Both the position numbers and the translations under genes were made by a program. A DNA stretch of 64,000 nucleotides, from NCBI GenBank assembly GCA_001414485.1, contig LLEY01000018.1, positions 434,001-498,000 of the forward strand, in the 5' to 3' direction. Position 1 is the first letter of the stretch. Every line of letters begins with the position of its first letter. The stretch comes from Calycina herbarum. Taxonomy: Eukaryota; Ascomycota; Leotiomycetes; Helotiales; Pezizellaceae. Shown here piece by piece: positions 47,538 to 57,100 of the stretch. The notes under the pieces were generated by a model. That model saw only the letters and a list, made by a program, of their open reading frames with translations. It did not search any database and had not been told where the DNA came from.

Positions 47538-49152
47538 TAAAGATCTAAGATATCTTAAATTAGAAGTTACTAGAGAATATAAAAGATATATAGTTCTTTC
47601 TTAGATTTATAAACTTTTACTATCTATTTATCTAAAACTATATAAAGATTACTAAACTAATATTAGTACTAGTAAAAAAGGCTATTAAGTTTATTTAAAA
47701 TAAATAAGCTAAAGACGCTTTTTAGAAGATTAAAGTAAGGTTTATAGAAAAACCTATTTTATATAATTTCGATATAGATAAACCTAGTATAATTAAAATA
47801 GACGTCTTAGATATAGTAGTAGATACGATCTACTTATAACTAAATAATAAAGAGAAACTTATATCTATTATATTTTATTCTAAAATATTTAACCTAGTAT
47901 AATAAAATTATAATATCTTTAATAAAGAATTACTTATTATAATATTAGCTTTAGAATACTAGAGAATCTATTTATAGCTAGTAAAATACTAAGTTATAGT
48001 TTTATTTAACTATAAGAACTATAGAATATTTATAATAACTAAGAAACTTATAACTAGACAGTTAGCTAGATAGTTAGAGATATTAGAAGGTTTTAATATT
48101 ATTATTTAATATATAAAAGGAATATTAAATACTTAAGCTAATACTCTTAGCTAGAAACCTAGATATAAAGAAGATAAGAAGTATAAGAAGATTATAATCT
48201 TAAAACTCTTGAAAATAGAGATCTAGCTCTAATAGTTTATAAGGTTATAGTTCTAGAGAAGATCGACCTCTAAAGAAATAAAATCTAGTATACTTAGAAA
48301 AAAAAACAATCTTAGATACTTTAAGAAGAAAGAAATCTAGTATAAGAATAAGATATTAATATATACTATTTATAAGAAGAATAGAACTATAAAGACAAGT
48401 ATAAAAAGAGAAAGCTTTAGATTTCTAAATTATATATAAAAGAATTTATTTAAGAATACTATATAGTACTAGTATATAGTTATTAGAGAATTTATAAAAC
48501 TATTTAGTAAATAAAGAAATACTACTATATTAATTAATTATCTATAATAGTTAAAGAAGTATTAATAAAGTATAATACTTATACTAGGAATAAGGCTTTC
48601 TACTATATATCTTATAAATAGATATATACTACTCTAATACTATAAATATCTTAGAAATTAATATCTTAGGATTTTATTATTAAGCTTCTAAAATCTAAAG
48701 ATCTAATAATAGAAGTTAAGTATAACTCGATTCTAGTTATTATAGAATAACTTACGAAGTATATAATTCTAGTACTATATATAGAATTAAGTATAGCTAA
48801 GGAATTAGTATTTATATTTCTTAAGAAAGTAGTCTTAAGATATAAGCTATCTAAAGAAAGCTTTCTATAGCCTTTTACTCTTAGATAAATAGAGGAAATA
48901 AACAGATGAATTAAGTAGTTAAAATATACCTTCGTTATTATATAAACTACTAGTAAGATAACTAAGTAGAACTACTACTCTTAGTATAGTTTACTTATAA
49001 TAGTTTAATAATAGAAATAATACTTATTATACTATTCTACGCTAACTTTAGATATAAATTAGTAGTATATTAAGAACTATTATCTATAACTATTAATAAT
49101 TAGCTTACTTATATTTAGATCTTAAAAATTAAAATTATATATAAAGAACTTA

Positions 49153-50285
49153 ACATAATCTATTACCGAGCTGCGTATATTACTAAGCTACGTACTTTTA
49201 CTGAGTTTACTACTCTACTACTTTAATACACGTTTTCTTCTTTTATAATATAAGTCTAAACTTAAGAAGTACGAATTATATTAGCTATTAAAGCTATTTA
49301 AACATCTAAACGAAAATTAAGCTATAGAAACGCTATAAAAATCTATAAAGTTCTTAAATCTACTCTTTATCTTAGAATAAACAGCCGACCTTCTTATAGC
49401 GATACTAAACCTAATTATTTAAAGCTAACGAAATTAGAGAAGGAAATAATTATTCGATATATATTCGATTAAGATTCTAGAGAGTTTTCGCCTCAGCTAG
49501 TTAATATAGAAGATATAGCGAATTACCTTCTTAAGACGTACGAAGTAAAACGCGTCTAAAAGCGCTAGGTAGAACGATTCGTAGTTCGACGACTAGAGCT
49601 AAAGACGTGTTTTAATCGCGTTTACGACTTTTAAAGAGCCTTATACGAAGATCCTAAGTTAATTAGCGCGTGGTTTCGACTAGTAGAGAATATATAAGCG
49701 AAATATAGTATAGTAGATAGCGATTTCTATAACTTCGACGAGACCGGCTTTATAATAGATTAAATCTGTTCTAGAATAGTTATTACTCGTGCTAATCAAC
49801 GTAGTAAGAGTAAGGCAGTTTAACTAGGTAATCGAGAATAGGCGATAGTAAGATATAGAGCGTTTAGCTTATAAATTAACTCTTATTACTACCGAGCTAC
49901 GTATACTTCGAGTAGTAAATAAGATACTTTCTAAGTGTTATAGAGCTAAAAAGAATCGTATCCGTTAAGAAGGTATACTTACTATAGAGGATATATACGA
50001 TATTATAGCTTAAGACGAAGTAAATAAGCAGATACGACGCGATAAGCGCTTTAGAAGAGTAAATCGTAAGAAAGAGATTTCGACTACGTAATATTATAGT
50101 ACTTATAGAAAGACTAGTTATAATACGCGAACTTATTAAGAACTTATAGATATATCTAGCTTATTAGAATCCGAAGAGTAATAAGTTTTATCTATTATTA
50201 TAGTTGATTTATTATATTTTAAAGTAGTAGAAGTTAGTAAAAGTACGTAGCTTAGTAATATACGTAGCTCGGTAATAGATCACGT
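49153..50285 (+). mobile_element. Fot-d: internally deleted Fot1/pogo transposon, 1133 bp
   Basis: TIRs of about 50 bp (left ACATAATCTATTACCGAG; right arm in reverse ACGTGATCTATTACCGAG) and the TA TSD (49151-49152, 50286-50287). Two 17-bp units lie in the left TIR (49163-49179, 49180-49196). Compared with Fot-c, about 727 bp of the DDE core is missing at about 49855. Confidence 0.92.
49275..50210 (+). pseudogene. Truncated Fot1/pogo transposase (Fot-d)
   Basis: N-terminal DNA-binding domains are readable (EVRIILAIKAI; NIEDIANYLLKTYE; LELKTCFNRVYDF), then DFYNFDETGFIID of the DDE core, with its Asp-Glu-Thr intact. After GNREQAI the frame jumps to the C-terminal basic region (STYRKTSYNTRTY). 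Most of the catalytic domain is lost, so it could at best bind TIRs, and stops rule that out too. Confidence 0.85.
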
Positions 50286-50789
50286 TATAGAGGATTTATA
50301 GTTTATAGTCGAAAGAAATACGTACTACTATAATAAACAACGTAGTTAGAAGCTAATACTAAAAGAGAGAGATAAAGTCTACTTAGTATAAAAGAATATT
50401 AATATAAAAAGACTAAGTAATAAATTAGATTATAAAAAACTTAGACTATTTAAAATTAAACGTATTAAAGAATCTTTAAATTATAAATTAGTACTACTAA
50501 AAACTATAAATATCTATCTAGTATTCTATATATCTCTACTCGAACTAGTACTACTAGGAGCTCTACTAGCTCTACTTATAGAAATTTAACTAGTAAACCT
50601 AAATACTAAATACGAAGTTAAAAGGATTCTTAACTATAGACTTATTAGAGGATAAGTTAAGTACTTAGTTAAATAGTTAGATTATCTATATTTAGAAAAT
50701 ACTTAAGAACTAAAAAATAACCTTAACTATTGCCTAGTAAAACTTTAGAAGTTCTACTACTAAAACCTAGGGTTATCTATATCTTATAG

Positions 50790-51320
50790 TTAGAAGAGAA
50801 AGCTTTAAGAAAGACTAAGTTAAGAGATAGCTTAATAACGAAAGTAGAGCTACTAGAGATAAGAGAGGCTACTAGCTAGGTAACCTCTATCTTACTCTCC
50901 TTCTTCTCTTCTCTTTCTCTCTCTTTAGCTTTATTAAGCTCTTATAAGTTAGTAAGACTACGATAGAGTATCTCTTACTCTCGCTTAGTAAGGAAGCGTT
51001 ATTGTTTCCGTAGTTAGAGGATCTTCTATATAGCTTCCTTCTAAACCTTATAGACTGTCTTCTTCTTCTATTATAACCGTCGCTTCTAGGTATTAAGAGA
51101 TTCCTACTCGAAAAGTAAGAGTATTCGGTTCTGCTTCTTAATATCGTAGGATTTGCCTTTTCTAGTATATTCGAAACACTTAGAACTACTAGTAATACTA
51201 ATATATCGACGGCTGGTATTCGTATTAATATAACAGGTATAAGGAATTATTTCGTATTCTATACGTTCGATATAAAAGGTGTTAAGAATTCTATATTATT
51301 TAAGTTTATCTTTTAGAAGA
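50790..51320 (-). pseudogene. Antisense accessory ORF of Gyp3
   Basis: Minus-strand counterpart of the Gyp1 antisense ORF at the same place between pol and PPT, with the Gln/Lys/Arg-rich LRLRKQ-RFLTKRE-like block and a Glu-rich end (complement of about 50880-50945). Independent copies of the same antisense frame suggest it was once a real gene of the element family. Confidence 0.58.
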
Positions 51321-51424
51321 GGTGTTAACGATATAATAGAAGTAAGAAAGGCTGCTAGCCTCTTAACGATATTTCTTAGGTTATACTTAAGCGTAGAGAC
51401 ACGCTAGTCTAAGAAGAGGATAGT

Positions 51425-51607
51425 TGTGACAGTCCCAGTCACATACGACTGGATCACGTGCCGAGGTTCTACCGAAGTCTCGCTTAGTGTATATAAATAG
51501 AGACAGAGCGTACTAACTCTCCTCTTCTCTCTTTAGTTTAGTTTTCTTCGAATACAGGTACTATTCTGCAAGCATCTCTTTTGGTACATTTGTAGAGGGC
51601 CGTTATA
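51425..51607 (-). repeat. sLTR-1: solo LTR of the Gyp2 family (183 bp)
   Basis: Reverse-oriented copy of the Gyp2 LTR with the TSD ATAGT (51420-51424 and 51608-51612). It sits exactly at the polypurine-tract/LTR border of Gyp3. It retains many CA/TG dinucleotides lost in the Gyp2 LTRs (for example GCTTGCAGAATAGTACCTG), so it is little mutated. Confidence 0.92.
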
Positions 51608-51611
51608 ATAG

Positions 51612-52075
51612 TATTATAAATTATAGTTATATAGTAAGTAGTCTAGACAGCGCTCTAATAGAATAAGATACGATATCTAGGAATAGAAGGTAGTATAAGA
51701 GGAAATTAGTAATATAGAAGGTATTTAAGAGTTTCAGGATCTCACTATTATAAGACTGTTAGAAGTCACGTGTAGTCATGTGACGTAATCGCTTATATCG
51801 CTCTAATCGCCGGGATTATAAGCGATATAAGCGATATAAGCGATATAAGTAATATACTTAAAGAACGAAGGTTTTATATAAGACTAGTACGTCTGCTATT
51901 AGATAGAAGCTTCGTACTTAACTTTAGTTATTAATCTTATTATCTTATTTAATATCTTTGATATAAGTAACGAGTTTACTTCTAAGTAAATAACCTAGTA
52001 TATCTATACTTCTTACCTATATACTAACCTTCGAGACTTAGTTACCTTTGTTTAGTTTATTTAAGTTTTATTATA
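51612..52075 (+). repeat. Gyp3 3' LTR (464 bp)
   Basis: Same length as the 5' LTR. Its first base was duplicated by the sLTR-1 insertion. GCGATATAA tandem units lie at about 51822-51850. It is followed by the TSD TCTTC and the resumed Fot-b transposase. Confidence 0.92.
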
Positions 52076-52420
52076 TCTTCTTAATAACTAGGTAATTAAA
52101 CTAATAAGTAATAGATAGACTAATAATAAGATAGGTCTAGAATAGCTTAAGGGCCTGTTTAGCTTATACTAATTATCTAATTATCTCAATTATCCTTACT
52201 AAAAAAGTCAATTATTTATGACGAGATAATTACGATTATCGGATAATTAGAATTATCTAAATCGTTTAGCCTATACTTAGATAATAACGAGATAATAGGT
52301 CTAATTATCGGATATTTATACTTTTAAATATCCTTACTAAAAATTTAAATTATCTAGCTATTAAGAAAAACACGATAATATATATTACTTTTCAACATCT
52401 CTTTTTAGTACTCTACTAAT

Positions 52421-53672
52421 ATGCCTAGGCTTACGCTACTCTACCGTCGCCGGATCTGAATCTGTAACCTCTAAATAGGTGCTATTATTATAGTAATTAG
52501 AGCCTATTCTTATATGAATTACTATAGAAGTAATTATATTAAAACTCCTTAGTATACTTCAAAGTTATAAGGCGAAGAGTAGATAAAAGAACTACTTAAT
52601 AGGCATCCGAGTCGTATAAGAGATAGCCTCTATATTACTTAGGATGCCTTTTAAATTGTAGAGGAGTTACTTATACATAAGACCTCTTTTACTTCTATAA
52701 GATATATAAGTATAAGAGAGTAACTTAGCATCTTTTTATATACGGTTACTAGTAACCTATCTATACGTAAGATAGTAGAACGATTCTAAAGGTATTTAAT
52801 TAATTTCCTAACTAATTAGAAGAGAGTATTTAACTAACTAGCTATTTAAGAGTACTAAAACAATCCAAAGAACTTATTATAAAGTTATAATATTCTTTCT
52901 TACTAACAACCTTTATAATTCAACGATTATATACCTAGATCCTCTTATAATACTATCTACTATTAAGTATAATACTCGGTTCTTCCTATACTTTAAGGAT
53001 TGCCTAGGAGCTATAGATAGTACGTATATTCTAGTGATTCTACTATATAAAGAAAGGTTACTTTTTAGAGACAGGTGTAAGAACCTTAGCTAAAACGTCC
53101 TTATATATTATACCTTTAATATAAAGTTTACTTACGTGCTCTCCGGATAGGAAGGAAGTATGTTAGATAGTACTTTATAGGTAAAGGCTATATAATCCGA
53201 AGTAATTCAAATACTCTAGGGTAAATATATTTTAGGAGACTGCGGCTTTCCTAGCTCTCTGGAGTGTTTAGTACTATACCGTGGTGTATAGTACTATTTA
53301 AAAGAGTGGAAACAAGCCTTAGAAAATAGAAGAGTACTAGAGAATAAGGAGGAGCTGTTTAACCTACGACATATAATATTACGTAACGTAATAGAGCGTA
53401 TATTTGGAGTATTAAAGACAAAGTTCAAGATACTCTGGGTACTAAGAGCCTTTAAAATACAAGCTTAAGCTCGTATTATACTAGCTTTGTATATTCTCTA
53501 TAATATATTAAGCTCTTATATAGGAGCTAATTATATAGAGAGTATTAAGCCGATTTTTGATAAGTATAGTAAAGGAGAAGATGCTTTTATTAATGTATTA
53601 GGGTATTATACAAATGAGTGTATAAGACGCCTTAGTTTAGTTATAAGAGAGAGTATTACTATTAAAATATAA
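52421..53672 (+). pseudogene. Harbinger DDE transposase (Harb-1), damaged
   Basis: The catalytic part is in one frame from before 53016 to the TAA at 53670-53672. It has CLGAIDSTY (first Asp 53016-53018; the usual GAIDGT has Gly changed to Ser by G-to-A), SQNVLIYYTFNIKFTYVLSG, ILGDCGFPS (second Asp 53238-53240), YRGVQYYLKEW, ELFNLRHIILRNVIERIFG (Glu 53394-53396) and a C-terminal HNILSSY-like block. The DDE triad is therefore intact. The N-terminal helix-turn-helix region (RHPSRIRDSLYIT, 52601 on) is in another frame, so there is a frameshift or an unrecognised intron between about 52700 and 52990. Several TAA/TAG codons stand at Gln and Trp positions. An ATG at 52421 is a possible start. Confidence 0.85.
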
Positions 53673-54119
53673 GATAATTACATCTAAAAAAGAGATAGAG
53701 AGAATAGATAGACTTGTTAGTGTTAAAACTTACTACTACTTATTAAAATAGAAAGGGACAGTAGTAAATAGAAATAGACTAGAAATGTAGTTATACTCCT
53801 TATTATAGAGAAATTTCTACTAATAAATAGGGAATTCTATATAATAACTTAACTTTAAAAATTAATAACTTTATAAAAAGTACTTAGAATAACTAAGTTT
53901 TTTTATTTATAGAAAGCTACTAATTAGTCTAAAGTTTAGGTTAAGTACTCTTATTTTTAACTAGCGTTGGTTAAGTATAATTTTAGAGGCTACGTAGTTA
54001 GTTTTATAAAGCTCGCTTAGCTCTCTCTTAGTTACAGAGGCAAGCTTTACAGTCATTAGAAATAAAAGTATATTTATATAAGCAAAGTATATTATAAATG
54101 AAATATCTAGACTAAACTA

Positions 54120-55500
54120 GTAGTTTTCCCCTATTAAACCTCCTCTAAATCCTCTAAAGAGGGTCTTAGGAGTTCTAGAAAGATGAAGTATTCTATAAGA
54201 AACATCCTCTTATTTTCCTCTACTATTTCCTAGATCCACGCTCTACGTAATTAAGAATTATCCTTAATAGAGAGATACTCTACTAAGTGCTCGTAATTCC
54301 TTATTAATCGTATAATTAGTATAGTACCTTAAGTAGTTAAAAAGTCTTCCTTTTACATCTTTTTAAGTGCTTGCCTATAGATAGATTTATAAACGTCTTC
54401 TTAAGGAGTCTGTTCTAGCATACTTAAGAGTTTATTAGTAGATGCCATAGATTAAGCTATAAAAGCTATACTTCCACTTATATCTACTATCCCTTCTAGC
54501 TTAGAAAGCTTCTTTCTTTTAGCCGGAATTGGTTCCTTAGATACCCCACGCTTACGTAAGGTCTCCTCTTTTTAAGCCTCCTTTTAAGCCTCCTTTTAGG
54601 CCTCCTTTTAAGCCTTCTTTCTAGCTCTTTTCATCTCTCTCTTATAACTCGTACGCTCCTTACCATCCTTGCTACTATAGTATACTTGGTATATGTCGAT
54701 TTAAGCGTTAATAGACTCGCTAGTATCTACTATAATAGAGTAACTAATATTCTTAGTAAAAGTAAGAGCAGGATCAACTAGAATTCCAGCTTATTTAAGA
54801 ATAGAGAGATCTTATACGTTAGGATCCGTAGTATCGGTACTCGTATAGAGAGACTCGTTGTCTAATTCGTCAGAAGAAGAAGAGGTCTCTAAATCGTTGT
54901 TTTAGCCCTTAGAATAGCTATATTTGCCTATAGCTAATCGATCGCTATACATCTTATATATAAGAGTATACTATAGAAAGCTCTTCTTCTTCTACTTCTT
55001 TAACTTAGGGTTTTTCTAGAAGTAAATTAGCACTAATTAATTAATTAATTAGGAATAGAGACTTACCGTAAGATAAGGAAACTAAACTGACTCTTCTATA
55101 GTAATAATACACCTATCCGGATCCTATCCAAAGCCTAAGGCATTTATAACCTAGTATATACTCTTATATTCCTCCCTTAAATTACCGTATTTAACTTAAG
55201 CTGTTCAGCTATCTTTGAGGGGATCTCCATATATACTAGCCTATATCTTAAATATAGGTAGAGTAAGAGTAGTATCACTTACTTCTCCTCCGGCTCTTTG
55301 ATCTCGGACGAACTCTAATAGAGAGAATACGTTATCTTCACTCTAAGTATAATTCTTCTTACGCTGTGATTAGGTGGGAGTAGGTTAGGCAGATAGTAGA
55401 GGGACCTAAGTATTATCCGGTGAACTTGAGGATTTAGGAGTAGGAAGGTCCTTTTTAGACTTCTTAGCCCTCTTAGACTTCTTTTGAGAAGAATTTAGTA
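54120..55500 (-). pseudogene. Harb-1 second gene: Myb/SANT-like DNA-binding protein
   Basis: Minus-strand frame with a Lys/Ser-rich start, then a Myb/SANT-like trihelix (KKNYTxSEDNVFSLLEFV, about 55365-55310; VKYGNLREEYKSIYQVI, about 55200-55150; GFGQDPDRC), an acidic Ser/Asp/Glu linker, and a Lys/Glu/Ala repeat region (four KEA-stop units, about 54570-54620). In Harbinger elements such a protein helps the transposase reach the nucleus and the TIRs. Stops at Gln/Trp codons interrupt it. Exact ends are uncertain. Confidence 0.75.
54565..54620. repeat. 12-13 bp tandem repeat in the Harb-1 Myb-like gene
   Basis: Four units of the type CCTCCTTTTAAG, encoding Lys-Glu-Ala-(Gln/stop) repeats on the minus strand. 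Confidence 0.85.
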
Positions 55501-55563
55501 GTATCTTAAGTAATAAAAGAGGTAAAAGTAATAGATAAAAGAGTAGAAATAATAGACAAAAAT

Positions 55564-55602
55564 GTAGATAAAAGTATAGATAAAAGTATAGATAAAAGTA
55601 AT
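55564..55602. repeat. 12-bp tandem repeat (GTATAGATAAAA type)
   Basis: Three to four units upstream of the Myb-like gene of Harb-1. No function is evident. Confidence 0.8.
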
Positions 55603-56615
55603 AAAAGTAAGGATTATATAAGTAAGGTTAGTAGTAAGATTAGTTAGTAAGTTACTTAATTATTTAGTTAGAATACTAATTTTAGTTATCGGATAGTTAC
55701 ATTTTTAAGCTAAACAATATTAACAAGATAATTAGATAATAAGAGAATAATTAATTTAATTATCTAGTACTAAAAAAGAGCACTGCCGATAATAATTATA
55801 ATTATTCTATTATCCGATAATTAAGCTAAACAGCTCCTAAATACTTCGATAAATATACTTAGAGTTAAGTAAAAGAGCTATATTAGATATTAGTTCTAGA
55901 TAGGTATAAAAGCTATAAATTAGTAATATTCTAAGAGTATTATAAAGCTAATAATATTATTACTCTCTATCTACTCTCTTATTCGTCTTATCTTACCTAG
56001 CTACTCGACGTTAGATGTTTTAGTATTCTTAAATATATATATAGACGTGAAATTAAGACCTTTATTAAAGCTTATATTAACTATATTACTAAGGTCGAGT
56101 TCTTTTTAGCTTTCTACATAGCTTATAATAAGTTAATTATAACCTAAAACGCTAAAGCTAGGTTCTATAGAGCTAGCCTAGTATCTCTAGATCCCTAGAC
56201 TATAATCTTAAAGCTCGATATTAAGTTATAGACTTCTATACCTACTAGACCCCCCTCTGCCGACGCTACTCTATAGACTTCCTAGATATCTTATAATCTT
56301 ACCGAAGCTCTTTTATAATTAACTCTTATTAAAGATCGTATTACTTATTACTAAGGAAGCTTACTAATATCTATTTTCTAGATAATAACTTCGTTAGCGA
56401 AAGGTATAAAGCGATTAGCTTATAAGGTAACTCTCTTATTAGCTAAGAACCGTATATTTTAAGTAGTAAATAAAGCTCTTAGTAAACGCTAGAAGGCTAA
56501 AAAGTCCTATGTCTAAGAAGGAGATATACTTACTATAGAGGATATATAGAACAGATTAGCTTAGAAGGATATAGAGGAGCAGGTTCGACGCGGTAAGCGC
56601 TTAAGAGAGAGTAGG

Positions 56616-57066
56616 TGTTACGAATCACGTGCTAGTATATAACTAAGTAAAGTCTAGGCGACGCTCTAATAGGACAAGCACTATAGTAACTCTGAACAGA
56701 AGAAAGGATTAGATTAAATCCGAGGATCTTATTATAGTTATATTACGTAACTCGGTTAGAAACGGTTAGGTAATAGAGTCTAGTTTTAAGAAGCCCTAGA
56801 AATAGAGTTAGACTCTATCTTTAGAACTCCTACTAAGTAGGACTCTAAAAACATAAACGAAGGTTCTATATAAGACTAGTACGTCTACTATTAGATAGAA
56901 GCTTCGTACTTAACTTTAGTTATTAATCTTATTATTTTATTTAATATCTTTAATATAAGTAATAAGTTTACTTCTAAGTAAACAACCTAGTATATTTATA
57001 CTTCTTACTATATACTAACCTTTAAGACTTAGTTACCTTTATTTAGTTTATTTAAGTTTTATTATA
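56616..57066 (+). repeat. Gyp6 5' LTR (451 bp)
   Basis: Starts TGTTACGAATCACGTG, ends TTTTATTATA. Same subfamily as the Gyp5 LTR. TATA-like TCTATATAAG lies near 56865. Confidence 0.92.
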
Positions 57067-57100
57067 CTTTAAGCACCTACTTAGAAGTAAGATTACTACT

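Larger units (their letters stand above)
47538..50780 (+). pseudogene. Gyp3 RNase H, integrase and chromodomain, interrupted by Fot-d
   Basis: Resumes the Gyp3 pol after Gyp4: an RT connection region, RNase H (FIEKPILYNFDIDKPS, NYNIFNKELL, about 47740-47970), integrase (YIKEFIQEYY, KLISxDFIIKLLKSKDL, about 48430-49140), then after Fot-d the integrase C-terminus and chromodomain (RLSNKLDYKKLRLFKIKR, YEVKRILNYRL, about 50400-50710). A deletion near 48855 removes part of the integrase core relative to Gyp1 and Gyp6. Confidence 0.85.
22633..52075 (+). mobile_element. Gyp3: Ty3/Gypsy retrotransposon carrying most of the nest
   Basis: 5' LTR 22633-23096 and 3' LTR 51612-52075 are both 464 bp, with the 5-bp TSD TCTTC (22628-22632 and 52076-52080). 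Subtracting the internal insertions (MITE-1, Fot-c, the Gyp4 block, Fot-d, sLTR-1) leaves about 6.7 kb, the size of its relatives Gyp4-Gyp6. Own segments: 23097-23442, 23876-24505, 26366-28385, 47538-49152, 50286-51424. About 110 bp of RT coding sequence is missing at the Gyp4 junction compared with Gyp5. Confidence 0.92.
52151..55837. mobile_element. Harb-1: PIF/Harbinger DNA transposon, 3687 bp, two genes
   Basis: TIRs GGGCCTGTTTAGCTTA (left) and, in reverse, GGAGCTGTTTAGCTTA (right); 3-bp TSD TAA (52148-52150 and 55838-55840), as expected for PIF/Harbinger. It splits the Fot-b transposase, which rejoins across the TSD. AT-rich short palindromes (ATTATC/GATAAT) crowd both ends. It carries the two classic genes: a DDE transposase and a Myb/SANT-like protein in opposite orientation. 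Confidence 0.94.

Noticed and set aside
49142..50290. Reading the region as a second LTR element because of repeated ends
   Set aside because: The ends are inverted, not direct, repeats, with a TA duplication and a pogo-type transposase, so it is a DNA transposon.
22633..52075. Possible centromere, because of extreme AT content and nested Gypsy elements
   Set aside because: Ordinary RIP-mutated heterochromatin explains it; sequence alone cannot show CENP-A, and the nearby gene island argues against a core centromere.
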